Of a DNA stretch of 64,000 bases, positions 8,251-15,929 are shown piece by piece. The DNA comes from Chloroflexota bacterium (GTDB taxonomy: Bacteria; Chloroflexota; Anaerolineae; Anaerolineales; UBA4823). Position 1 is the stretch's first letter; the number at the start of each line of letters is the position of its first letter. The DNA is taken from positions 62,001 through 126,000 of the forward strand of contig JAJUJL010000011.1 of assembly GCA_029265355.1 (NCBI GenBank), given 5' to 3'. The notes under the pieces were generated by a model. That model was not told the DNA's origin and did no database searches. It saw only the letters and a list, made by a program, of their open reading frames with translations. A program made the translations under genes and the position numbers.

Positions 8251-8949
8251 TTATACTGCCAGGATAAATGCATGGGAGAGCAGGTATTGCACCAGGAGCA
8301 GTAAAAGCCGACCGAGCAACAAGCCCCCCAAACCAAAGGCAAAACCACCAATCAGCCCCAGGAAAGGGCGCAGCCGCTGCCAACCCTGGAACATACCACC
8401 CCGCTTGCCGCCCAGCAAAGCAGCCAGCAGCGCCAGCGCTGCCCCTGGCAATAGCGCCAGGGCGGGAATGCGCACGCCCGCCAGCCAAAGCGCCAATCCA
8501 ATGATCGCTCCCAGCAGCGCCCCAAGCGGCGCGCTCAGAGCGGCAAGCCAGAAAGGTTTCGTGGTCAATCCCACTGCCAGGCCCACCGCCGCGCACGCCA
8601 GCAGCGCCCAGCCGCCCCCGCCAATCGCCCCGCCAAAGAAACCCAGCACCAGGCAGCTCACCGCAATGCCCAGCGCCTCACCCAATGTTTGCCAGAAAAG
8701 GCTATAAGCGCCCACCGCGCCCTGCATCAACTTCTCGGCACCTTGAGCCAACTCGTCGATCTCACCGGGCCGCTTTTCTACCGCAACCATTGGCGCCGCA
8801 GGCGCAAGGGTTGGCTCCACAGTGTACAGTTTCGGCGGTGGATAGGGAGCGGCTTCCGCTTCCAATGGTCCTCCACAAGCCACGCACTCCGCGGCAACCC
8901 CATCGTTCAACACCCCACACCATTGGCAGGCAATTTGTTTTGTACTCAT
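8251..8949 (-). CDS. Zinc-ribbon membrane protein with Gly/Ala-rich helices
   Basis: A 232-residue protein. The N-terminus has CxxC...CxxC (CQWCGVLNDG...CVACGGPL), a zinc-ribbon of the type found at the front of many bacterial membrane proteins. A short Pro-rich linker, an amphipathic stretch and then four or five Gly/Ala/Leu-rich hydrophobic segments follow. Function unknown. The start MSTKQ at 8949 is chosen because AAGGCG precedes it and the Zn-ribbon follows directly; an upstream in-frame start adds 12 unremarkable residues. It ends 22 bases before the next gene on the same strand. Confidence 0.7.
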   Translation of the reverse strand: MSTKQIACQWCGVLNDGVAAECVACGGPLEAEAAPYPPPKLYTVEPTLAPAAPMVAVEKRPGEIDELAQGAEKLMQGAVGAYSLFWQTLGEALGIAVSCLVLGFFGGAIGGGGWALLACAAVGLAVGLTTKPFWLAALSAPLGALLGAIIGLALWLAGVRIPALALLPGAALALLAALLGGKRGGMFQGWQRLRPFLGLIGGFAFGLGGLLLGRLLLLLVQYLLSHAFILAV

Positions 8950-9051
8950 CTTGTGATCGCCTTGGGAAAAAGATAACAGCCTCACTCAAGTATAGACCAC
9001 TCTCCACGCCCATGCAAGATCATTGCATTGCAGGAAGCCGGCCAATTTTCC

Positions 9052-9165
9052 AGGTGTTTCGCCGGAAGTGTTTTTGCAAACATCTGAACGAGCACCGGCG
9101 AAACCCTGGAGTAAACCGCTGTCGCAATGGCCGATTTACTCTGGACACTCTCGGCGGTTTACTTA
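9052..9165. repeat. 114-bp structured repeat, copy 1
   Basis: Nearly identical to 59690-59803 over 114 bases with no length difference. It consists of two inverted-repeat units: TTTCGCCGG...CCGGCGAAA, and AGTAAACCGC...GCGGTTTACT. It ends one base before the stop codon of the histidine kinase on the minus strand. No coding capacity is evident. Confidence 0.85.
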
Positions 9166-9166
9166 A

Positions 9167-10414
9167 CTATCGTTGCGGCAGAAAAAAGGTGAAGCGCGTA
9201 TCTCCCGGTTGGCTGTCCACCCAAATCTTGCCGCCATGCGCTTCCACCAGTCCGCGCGCAATGGCCAGCCCCAATCCAGACCCGCCGGTCGAACGGCTGC
9301 GAGACTTTTCACCCCGGTAAAAGCGCTCGAAGACCAGCGCCAGGTCTTGCGCCGGGATTCCCTCTCCGTTATCCTGCACTACCACCCGAACACCCTGTTG
9401 GTCGTCCTGGGTGGCTTGCGTTGCGCGCACGCTCACCTGCCCGCTGGCAGGCGTATGGCGCAGGGCATTGCCGATCAGGTTAGTCAGCACACGCCCGATG
9501 CGACGGGCATCCATGCAAATCAGGTCTGCGCCCGGTTGCACCTCGCCCGAAAGGGACACTCCCTTCCGTTGAGCCAGTTCACTGAACGACTCCAGCGTGT
9601 CCGAGATCAGGTCGGACAGCGAATTGTCCGCTTTATCCAGCGGTAAGCCGCCAGCATCGAGCTGCGCCAACTGGAACAGATCGTCGATCAAAGCAGATAA
9701 TGAGCGCACATCCCGCTGAGCCATACCCAGGTAGCGCCGCACAGTATGTGGTTCATCCACCACGCCATCCGCCAGCGCCTCGAGAATGGCGCGGATCGAT
9801 GCCAGCGGGGTTTGTAGGTCATGCCCCACCCAGGCAATCAAGTCTCTGCGCAGAATTTCAGCCTCTTTTTGCTTCTGCGCGGCGATCTCGAGTTGAGCGG
9901 CCATCTGGTTGAATGTACGCGCCAACGCAGACAGCTCATCTCGCCCCCCCGCCTCCACGCGCGCATCCAGCCGGCCCTGGGCAACGGCTTGCGCTGCCTG
10001 CTCCAGGTTGGTGATGCGCTGTGTGAGTGCATTGAATAAAAAATAGCCCAGCGCCATGGCAATTCCGCCAGCAAACAGCAGCAGCACCGTCGCCAGCAAA
10101 AGATCGTGGCTGCTGGCAAACATCAAGCGTGCCGAAAACCAAACATTCACGAAGGTCAGCGCGCCCGAAAGTGCATATACGCCCAGAAAAGTCCAGCGCA
10201 AGGCCGGCGAGTGTTCCATCCATCCCAACCGGTAAACTGCATAGCCAGCCAGTATCGAGAGCACAGCAGTGATCGAGAGAAACACCGCCATCAGCCCAAT
10301 CTCGCTGACCGACGGCTGCATGAGCAGTGTAAATATCCACAGGCTCAGCGCCACCACCAGGATCACACCAAGCACGAAGCGCGCCGCCGGAGAGCTCCAT
10401 AACCGCCGCAGCAT
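9167..10414 (-). CDS. Sensor histidine kinase
   Basis: A 415-residue membrane sensor kinase. Four hydrophobic segments lie in the first 130 residues with little extracytoplasmic sequence. A HAMP-like linker (about 130-185) leads to HisKA with H198 in the box AWVGHDLQTPL, then HATPase_c with NLIGNALRHTP (N box), DNGEGIP (G1) and GSGLGLAIARGLVEAHGG (G2). It partners the response regulator encoded 6 bases upstream in the same operon. The stimulus is probably sensed within or near the membrane, since no large periplasmic domain exists. Its stop codon abuts the 114-bp repeat. Confidence 0.92.
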   Translation of the reverse strand: MLRRLWSSPAARFVLGVILVVALSLWIFTLLMQPSVSEIGLMAVFLSITAVLSILAGYAVYRLGWMEHSPALRWTFLGVYALSGALTFVNVWFSARLMFASSHDLLLATVLLLFAGGIAMALGYFLFNALTQRITNLEQAAQAVAQGRLDARVEAGGRDELSALARTFNQMAAQLEIAAQKQKEAEILRRDLIAWVGHDLQTPLASIRAILEALADGVVDEPHTVRRYLGMAQRDVRSLSALIDDLFQLAQLDAGGLPLDKADNSLSDLISDTLESFSELAQRKGVSLSGEVQPGADLICMDARRIGRVLTNLIGNALRHTPASGQVSVRATQATQDDQQGVRVVVQDNGEGIPAQDLALVFERFYRGEKSRSRSTGGSGLGLAIARGLVEAHGGKIWVDSQPGDTRFTFFLPQR

Positions 10415-10420
10415 CTTCCA

Positions 10421-11119
10421 TCATTCTCCTGGCTCGAAGCGATAGCCTATGCCCCAAACGGTCAGGATATGCACAGGCTCAGAGGGATTGGCCTCGATTT
10501 TCTCTCGTAATCGGCGCACATGCACAGTCACGGTGCTGGGATCGATAAACTCGGATAATCCCCACACTCGCTCCAACAACTGCTGGCGAGAAAACACCTG
10601 GCGCGGGTGGCGCGCCAGCAGCCAGAGCAGCTCGAATTCCTTGGCAGTCAGGGCGATCTCTTTGCCGTTCACTATCACCAGTCGTGTTTGCGGGTTGATC
10701 GCCAGGTTTCCAAAGGCCAGGGGGCGTTCGACATTGTCAATCGCTCCACGCGTTCGCCGCAGCACCGCCCGCACTCGGCTGACCAATTCCTGCGGGCTAA
10801 AGGGCTTGACCACATAGTCATCCGCGCCCATCTCCAAACCGGCAATGCGGTCCACCTCTTCACGGCGCGAAGTGACCATAATGATCGGCGTATCACCTCG
10901 CTCTCGCACCCAGCGCATCACTTCGAAACCATCGATACTCGGGAGCATGACATCTAATACCAGCAAATCAGGCATGTTTAGCGCCATCACCTGAAGTGCG
11001 CTCCTGCCGTCGCCTGCCGTCTGCACCTGGTAACCAGCGCGCTTCAAATATAGGCCAGCCACTTCTGCAATGCTGGGTTCATCTTCAACGATTAAGATCG
11101 TCATCTGGTTATGGTTCAT
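10421..11119 (-). CDS. OmpR-family response regulator
   Basis: A 232-residue DNA-binding response regulator: receiver domain with phosphoacceptor D56 (LLVLDVMLPSIDG) and VKPFSP lysine, then a winged helix with ARHPRQVFSRQQLLERVWG and the C-terminal VRRLREKIEANPSEPVHILTVWGIGYRFEP. GGGAG about six bases before the ATG supports the start. It is divergent from the Met-rich thioredoxin lipoprotein gene. The 180-base gap between them carries repeated TTGTAAG heptamers that could be its binding sites, so control of that gene is plausible. Confidence 0.93.
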   Translation of the reverse strand: MNHNQMTILIVEDEPSIAEVAGLYLKRAGYQVQTAGDGRSALQVMALNMPDLLVLDVMLPSIDGFEVMRWVRERGDTPIIMVTSRREEVDRIAGLEMGADDYVVKPFSPQELVSRVRAVLRRTRGAIDNVERPLAFGNLAINPQTRLVIVNGKEIALTAKEFELLWLLARHPRQVFSRQQLLERVWGLSEFIDPSTVTVHVRRLREKIEANPSEPVHILTVWGIGYRFEPGE

Positions 11120-11181
11120 CTAATCTCCCGGTAATTTACCACCACTATCTTAAAGATCTCGGTCGAAGTAATTACGAAAAT

Positions 11182-11240
11182 CTTACAGCCAGCCTGCCAG
11201 GCGTTACCAGATTGTAAGCCTCGCGTAAAAGCTTTGTAAG
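11182..11240. promoter_or_regulatory. Candidate response-regulator binding repeats
   Basis: TTGTAAG occurs at 11212-11218 and 11234-11240, a 22-base phase (two helical turns), and an inverted CTTACA lies at 11182-11187. They sit between the divergent regulator and lipoprotein genes. The spacing fits OmpR-type direct-repeat recognition; binding is inferred. Confidence 0.4.
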
Positions 11241-11298
11241 ACATGTGAGCTATGATGCATCCAACGATTAAATGACAAGTATAAATCAGGAGGCTACC

Positions 11299-12096
11299 AT
11301 GCAACGTAAGAGATTCGCTTTCAGTTTGATGATCGTTTCTGCATTGATGTTATCCGCCTGCGCCAGCGTGCAAAGTCCACCCGCTGGTTTGATGCAAGAG
11401 AAACCAACAACCGGTGACACAATGATGGGAGAGACCAGTAAGGATAACATGGCAGATACAGACATGAGCGATGATGCCATGATGCCAGAGCCCGGCTCAA
11501 TGGAAGAGGAGGAAAACATGAGCAGCGGCGATCACGCCGGCGGCATGATGAGCGAAACACCCCAAGCAGATATGTCGGACGCCTCGAAAAGCGACCAGGC
11601 CATGCAGGGCAAGAGCATGCCTGGCGAGGCAGGCATGATGGAAGCCCCCGCCTGGTTCAATGCCGAGATGGTGGATGTACGCAGCGGCGAGAGTTTTCGC
11701 ATCACCGATTACCAGGGCAAAGTGGTGTTGGTAGAGACCATGGCAATCTGGTGTTCAAGCTGCCTGCGCCAACAACAACAGCTCAAAGCGCTGCACGATC
11801 TCCTGGGGGAGCGCGAAGACTTCATCAGCCTGGGGCTGAATATTGATCCCAACGAAGAGGCCGGAATGCTCAAGGAATACACCGAGCAAAATGGCTTCGA
11901 CTGGATATATGCCATCTCGCCAACCGAGGTTTCACGTGAACTGGGCCAACTTTACGGCGCGCAGTACCTCAATCCGCCTTCCACGCCAATCCTGATCATC
12001 GACCGTCATGGCGAGGTGCACACGCTACCCTTCGGCATCAAAAGCGCTGAAGACCTGTCCTCCGCTCTGCAACCCTTCCTGGACGAAAGTATGTGA
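11299..12096 (+). CDS. Met-rich thioredoxin-like lipoprotein
   Basis: A 265-residue lipoprotein. The signal peptide has lipobox LSAC (C21). Residues about 30-120 are an unstructured acidic stretch with 16 Met (many MM or DM pairs), like Met-rich copper-binding segments. A TlpA/thioredoxin-like domain follows from about 125, with catalytic C152-S-S-C155 (AIWCSSCLRQ) and a cis-Pro loop (STPILIID). It would act outside the membrane as a thiol-disulfide reductant and perhaps as a metal (Cu+) ligand. AGGAGG 5 bases before the ATG sets the start. The downstream CcdA is the obvious electron donor. Confidence 0.88.
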   Translation: MQRKRFAFSLMIVSALMLSACASVQSPPAGLMQEKPTTGDTMMGETSKDNMADTDMSDDAMMPEPGSMEEEENMSSGDHAGGMMSETPQADMSDASKSDQAMQGKSMPGEAGMMEAPAWFNAEMVDVRSGESFRITDYQGKVVLVETMAIWCSSCLRQQQQLKALHDLLGEREDFISLGLNIDPNEEAGMLKEYTEQNGFDWIYAISPTEVSRELGQLYGAQYLNPPSTPILIIDRHGEVHTLPFGIKSAEDLSSALQPFLDESM

Positions 12097-12109
12097 TGAG
12101 ATGAGACGG

Positions 12110-12150
12110 AAAACCCCAAAGAGCTGGGGCGCCAGCTCTTTGGGGTTTTT
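12110..12150 (+). terminator. Intrinsic terminator or attenuator between lipoprotein and ccdA
   Basis: AAAACCCCAAAGAGCTGG (12110-12127) pairs perfectly with CCAGCTCTTTGGGGTTTT (12132-12149), ending in a T-run. It lies 13 bases after the lipoprotein stop and 23 bases before the ccdA ATG, so it should reduce ccdA relative to the lipoprotein. The A-run at the left end could also let it serve the minus strand. Confidence 0.9.
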
Positions 12151-12172
12151 ATCGCTCCAAATTGTTTTCTTA

Positions 12173-12865
12173 ATGAAGGAACTCGGTGTGATTTTCGAAA
12201 CAATCTTCACTTCATTCTCGCTCGGTCTGCTGGCGACTACCAGCCCGTGCGTGCTGCCGTTGTACCCCGGTTTCCTGGCGTACCTGAGCAGCGGGCAGGG
12301 CCACCTTAATAGCCGCTTCGGGCGTCATTTCCTGGGTGTTTTCGTTTTGGCGGGGGTGCTCACCATGATGCTCATTCTTGGAGCAATCATCGCCGCCCTC
12401 TCAATTTCCATTGGGCGCGCCCTGTCGATCATCACCCCCATCGCCGACTTACTCATCATCGGCCTGGGGCTGCTGCTGCTGGCGAACATCAACCCCTTCA
12501 AGACCCTGCCGCAAATCCAGGCACCGCCCTTTTCACACCCGTATGCCAACGCCTTCTTGTACGGCCTGTTGTACGGCCCGATCGCCCTACCCTGCTCTGG
12601 CCCGCTGGTGGTGGGCCTCTTTGCATTTTCGCTCACTGCAGGCGAGGCGCTGGCGCAGTTATTGGTCTTTTTGTGGTTTGGGCTTGGCTTTGGCTTGCCC
12701 TTGCTGCTCATCTCGCTGCTCTCCGGCGCTGCACAGCGCTGGATCACTCGCCAGTTTGCCTTGCGCGCACGCCTGATCAACACACTCGGCGGGATACTGC
12801 TGGTCGGTGTTGGTGTTTACGACTTGATCATCAATTGGGAGCTAATACGCGCATCCTTTCTCTGA
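12173..12865 (+). CDS. ccdA: CcdA-type thiol-disulfide transmembrane reductase
   Basis: A 230-residue protein with six hydrophobic segments of the CcdA/DsbD-core family. It transfers electrons from cytoplasmic thioredoxin across the membrane to extracytoplasmic thioredoxin-like proteins. The two redox cysteines are present: C26 in TTSPCVLPLYPGF and C141 in IALPCSGPLV. The ATG at 12173 is used; a GTG at 12188, with AAGGAA six bases upstream, is an equally reasonable start and would remove five residues. The gene is paired with the thioredoxin lipoprotein but separated from it by a strong terminator hairpin. Confidence 0.9.
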   Translation: MKELGVIFETIFTSFSLGLLATTSPCVLPLYPGFLAYLSSGQGHLNSRFGRHFLGVFVLAGVLTMMLILGAIIAALSISIGRALSIITPIADLLIIGLGLLLLANINPFKTLPQIQAPPFSHPYANAFLYGLLYGPIALPCSGPLVVGLFAFSLTAGEALAQLLVFLWFGLGFGLPLLLISLLSGAAQRWITRQFALRARLINTLGGILLVGVGVYDLIINWELIRASFL

Positions 12866-12917
12866 TAAGCGGGGGTAGGGTAGCGTGAGACCCACGCTCT
12901 CGCTCTCCACCACACAA

Positions 12918-13649
12918 TTAAAAATTTGCTTTTAGTTCTTCGATGAAGCCGCTCATGCGCTGGTAGTGCGAGCCTTTCCAGTAGATGCGTTCGCAACCCG
13001 GGCAGATGCTATAGTCATCAAAGTACAGGCGCGTCAATGGCTGCAAACGGTGCAGGATGTCTTCCTTCTTCACAGGCTGCAGCGGCGTGTTGCAACCCAT
13101 ACAGCGATCGAAGGGGCGAATATGCGCCTGCAACCCGTAGCGGCGCGCCACTTCGATCACCTGCAGGCGCGGGGTTTTACTGCGCAGCCAGTAACCGCGC
13201 TGTACCTGGCTGCGCATCAGCAGGCGACGGTCGCGCGTCAGCAAGATACGCCCCTGTTCCTGGCAGATCTCCGCCAGTGCCTGATCGTCAAAATCATTGC
13301 GGTACACGGCGTCAAAGCCCAGCATGCGCAGGTAGACCGCCAGCTTGCCCAGGTGGTTGTCGAGCACAAAGCGAAGCCGTGCTGGGTCGCTCTCCCACAA
13401 TTGCCCTGGGCCAGGCGGGTAAACTTCCACCTGATCTCCATCGCGCACCTGGTAGCTGAAATCCACCACCTCGCCGTTCACCCGCACCTGCGCAATTTCG
13501 GTATGCGGCGCGCCCAGCGATTCAACCAGGTGCTTGCAGGTTTGCCCAGGCTGAAAGGTAAGCTGTACCGGCAGATTGCGCTCCGAATCAGGCCGGAAAT
13601 CTTGCAACGCCCCGTGAAACACGAAGTTTGCGGTGCGCAGGATACTCAT
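12918..13649 (-). CDS. Mut7-C RNAse domain protein with N-terminal ubiquitin-like domain
   Basis: A 243-residue soluble protein. Residues 1-85 form a ThiS/MoaD-like beta-grasp (NGEVVDFSYQVRDGDQVEVYPP). Residues about 90-240 are the Mut7-C domain, a PIN-fold nuclease-like module with acidic residues FVLDNHLGKLAVYLRMLGFD and LLTRDRRLL. A zinc knuckle of two CxxC pairs (CMGCNTPL...CPGCERIYWKGSH) follows. The pairing of beta-grasp and Mut7-C is a known bacterial architecture, thought to act on RNA. GGAG before the ATG and a minus-strand TATAAT at 13708-13703 support the start. It is convergent with ccdA; the gap holds a weak GC hairpin. Confidence 0.88.
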   Translation of the reverse strand: MSILRTANFVFHGALQDFRPDSERNLPVQLTFQPGQTCKHLVESLGAPHTEIAQVRVNGEVVDFSYQVRDGDQVEVYPPGPGQLWESDPARLRFVLDNHLGKLAVYLRMLGFDAVYRNDFDDQALAEICQEQGRILLTRDRRLLMRSQVQRGYWLRSKTPRLQVIEVARRYGLQAHIRPFDRCMGCNTPLQPVKKEDILHRLQPLTRLYFDDYSICPGCERIYWKGSHYQRMSGFIEELKANF

Positions 13650-13765
13650 GGGGACTCCAACGCCCGATTACGACAAGCCACAAATCTTGTCATCGCAGAT
13701 TTATTATACGCCATAGCATGGCGCGCGGAATTCAAGCCTGGACGCCAGGCTCCCTGATCATCGGG

Positions 13766-13777
13766 TAAAATCAATCT
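13766..13777 (+). promoter_or_regulatory. Leaderless promoter of the helicase-nuclease operon
   Basis: TAAAAT at 13766-13771 is followed by six bases and then the ATG at 13778. No Shine-Dalgarno precedes the gene, which heads the repair operon. Confidence 0.55.
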
Positions 13778-15925
13778 ATGAATGTCATCCAGCTACGCGT
13801 CGAGCAGCTCGAAGTCATCCACCAACCGCTGAATGCCCACATTTTCCTGGAAGGCCCCGCCGGAAGCGGCAAGACCACCGCTGGCGTCGAGCGCCTGCTG
13901 TATCTCATGGACCAGGGCATCCCCGGAGGCGAGATTCTGGTGCTCACCCCGCAGCGCACGCTGGCCGCGCCATACGAGGCTGCACTGCAGGTCCCTGGCG
14001 TGGTCGCTGGCAGTATGGTAACCACTGCCACATTGGGCGGGCTGGCGCGGCGCATGGTTGAGCTCTTCTGGCCAATGATTTCAGCGCAGGCCGGTTTCGC
14101 CCAGCCCGACGAGCCGCCCACTTTCCTCACCCTGGAGACCGCCCAGTATTACATGGCGCACCTGGTGCGGCCGTTGTTGGACCAGGGTTACTTCGACTCG
14201 GTAGCGATCGAGCGCAACCGCCTCTACAGTCAGATCATCGACAACCTCAACAAGGCAGCAGTGGTGGGCTTTCCGTACACCGAGATCGGCGAGCGCCTGC
14301 AAGGCGCCTGGCAAGGCGAGCCAGCCCAACTTCGGGTGTACGAAGACGCTCAGGCTTGCGCCAGCCTGTTCCGCCGCTACTGCCTGGAACACAACCTGCT
14401 GGATTTCTCCCTGCAGGTGGAAATTTTTCACCACCACTTGTGGCCAATGGCGCAGTGCCGGGAACACTTGCTGCACAGCTATCAACACTTGATCGTCGAC
14501 AATATCGAAGAAGACACGCCTCTCACCCATGATTTGCTGGCCGAATGGCTGCCCTCGGCTCGCTCCTCCCTGCTTATTTACGACCAGGAAGCCGGTTATC
14601 GCAATTTCCTGGGCGCTGACGCGCTCAGCGGCTACAAGCTGAAGGCTCTGTGCAGTCAGGTTTACATCTTCAGCGAAAACTTGATCTCCTCACCTGAGGT
14701 TCAGCGCCTGACAGAGCACATGCAGCGCATCTTCTCTCCCGGCGCTGCTCTGGCGATCCGGGAGCAGCCTGGCGCGAAGCAAATTTCACCCGCCCTCAAG
14801 CCACTCTCAGCCCGCTTCTACCCAGAGATGCTGGACCAGGTTGCGGCAGAGATTGCTCGCCTCGTTCAAGCGGAAGGCGTGCCACCCGAGGAGATTGTTG
14901 TGCTGGCGCCCTTCCTGCCAGATTCGCTGCGCTTCTCGCTCGGCTACCGCCTGGAGCAGCAGGGTGTGCCCGCCCGCTCTCACCGCCCTTCGCGCCCGCT
15001 GCGTTCCGAGCCGGTAACCCACTGTCTGCTCAGCCTGGCGCGCCTGGCCCACCCCGCCTGGAATCTGCCCATCACCCAGTACGAGCTGGCCTACGCCCTG
15101 GTGCAATCCATTGCCGGGCTGGACCTGGTGCGCGCCCAAATCCTGTGCGAATCGGTCTTTCCCAAAGCCTGGTCCGGCGCGGCAGGGCTGCTGTCCTTCG
15201 CCGAGATCTCACCCGAAGCCCAGGAGCGGATCACTTTTCGCCTCGGCAACCGCTACGAACGGTTGCGCCTGTGGCTCGCCGAGTACAGCCAATCCCCAGA
15301 GGAGCCTTTCGATCACTTCCTGAGCCGGCTTTTCGGGGAAGTGCTCTCTCAACCTGGCTTCGGCTTTCACCAGTACAGCATCACCGACGATCTCCAGGCT
15401 GGCGAGATCACCGCCAACCTGATCGAATCGGTGCAGAAATTCCGCTGGTCCGCCGGCGAGATGCTGGCGCAGAGCGGCGCTTCGCTGGGGCGAGAATACG
15501 TCCAGATGGTGCAGGATGGCGTCATCGCCGCCCAATACGTCCGCTCCTGGCAAGCGGGGCAGGCTTCCGCGGTGCTGCTGGCACCCGCTTACACCTTCCT
15601 GCTGAACAACCGCCCGGTCAGCTACCAGTTCTGGCTGGATGTTGGCAGCTATGCCTGGGCGCAGCGCCTCTACCAGCCCCTCACCCATCCTTACGTGCTC
15701 AGCCGCAACTGGCAAACCGGTCGGGTGTGGAACGCCGATGATGAATTCCAGGCCGAGCGCGAGACGCTGCAGCGCCTGGCGCTCGGCCTGCTGCGCCGCT
15801 GCCGGCGCGGTTTGTTCCTGGGACTCAGCGAGCTGGGTGAACAGGGCTTCGAGCAGCGCGGCCCGCTACTGGCTGTTTTCCAGCGCGTGCTGCGCCAAAT
15901 TGCCGAAGAAGCCAGGGAGGGCTGA
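13778..15925 (+). CDS. UvrD-like ATPase with degenerate Walker B (AddB-like helicase subunit without nuclease)
   Basis: A 715-residue protein related to superfamily 1 helicases. Walker A is intact: GPAGSGKT at 26-33. The Walker B position reads LIVDNIEED (D241-N-I-E-E), so the usual DE pair of UvrD (DExQ) is altered to DN. Helicase motifs V and VI typical of active UvrD proteins are not recognisable. No Cys cluster or PD-(D/E)XK nuclease is fused at the C-terminus. This is what remains of an AddB protein if its nuclease is encoded separately. It is followed after 4 bases by an intact UvrD-like helicase, then by an Fe-S nuclease and RecJ. Role inferred: scaffold or end-recognition subunit of a double-strand-break processing complex. 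Confidence 0.75.
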   Translation: MNVIQLRVEQLEVIHQPLNAHIFLEGPAGSGKTTAGVERLLYLMDQGIPGGEILVLTPQRTLAAPYEAALQVPGVVAGSMVTTATLGGLARRMVELFWPMISAQAGFAQPDEPPTFLTLETAQYYMAHLVRPLLDQGYFDSVAIERNRLYSQIIDNLNKAAVVGFPYTEIGERLQGAWQGEPAQLRVYEDAQACASLFRRYCLEHNLLDFSLQVEIFHHHLWPMAQCREHLLHSYQHLIVDNIEEDTPLTHDLLAEWLPSARSSLLIYDQEAGYRNFLGADALSGYKLKALCSQVYIFSENLISSPEVQRLTEHMQRIFSPGAALAIREQPGAKQISPALKPLSARFYPEMLDQVAAEIARLVQAEGVPPEEIVVLAPFLPDSLRFSLGYRLEQQGVPARSHRPSRPLRSEPVTHCLLSLARLAHPAWNLPITQYELAYALVQSIAGLDLVRAQILCESVFPKAWSGAAGLLSFAEISPEAQERITFRLGNRYERLRLWLAEYSQSPEEPFDHFLSRLFGEVLSQPGFGFHQYSITDDLQAGEITANLIESVQKFRWSAGEMLAQSGASLGREYVQMVQDGVIAAQYVRSWQAGQASAVLLAPAYTFLLNNRPVSYQFWLDVGSYAWAQRLYQPLTHPYVLSRNWQTGRVWNADDEFQAERETLQRLALGLLRRCRRGLFLGLSELGEQGFEQRGPLLAVFQRVLRQIAEEAREG

Positions 15926-15929
15926 TCGC

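Noticed and set aside
9052-9165. Insertion sequence or MITE with transposase
   Set aside because: No transposase gene and no clear target duplication is visible at either copy; described only as a structured repeat.
9052-9165. Small conserved peptide encoded by the 114-bp repeat (similar translation in both copies)
   Set aside because: The similarity follows from near-identical DNA; there is no start codon context or RBS, and the structure is dominated by inverted repeats.
12866-12917. Terminator between ccdA and the Mut7-C gene (AGCGTG...CACGCT)
   Set aside because: Only a 6-bp stem and no T-run; too weak to call.
15639-15929. Upstream extension of the UvrD-like helicase by 97 codons
   Set aside because: It lies fully inside the preceding gene in another frame, has no helicase similarity, and the ATG at 15930 has a good Shine-Dalgarno.
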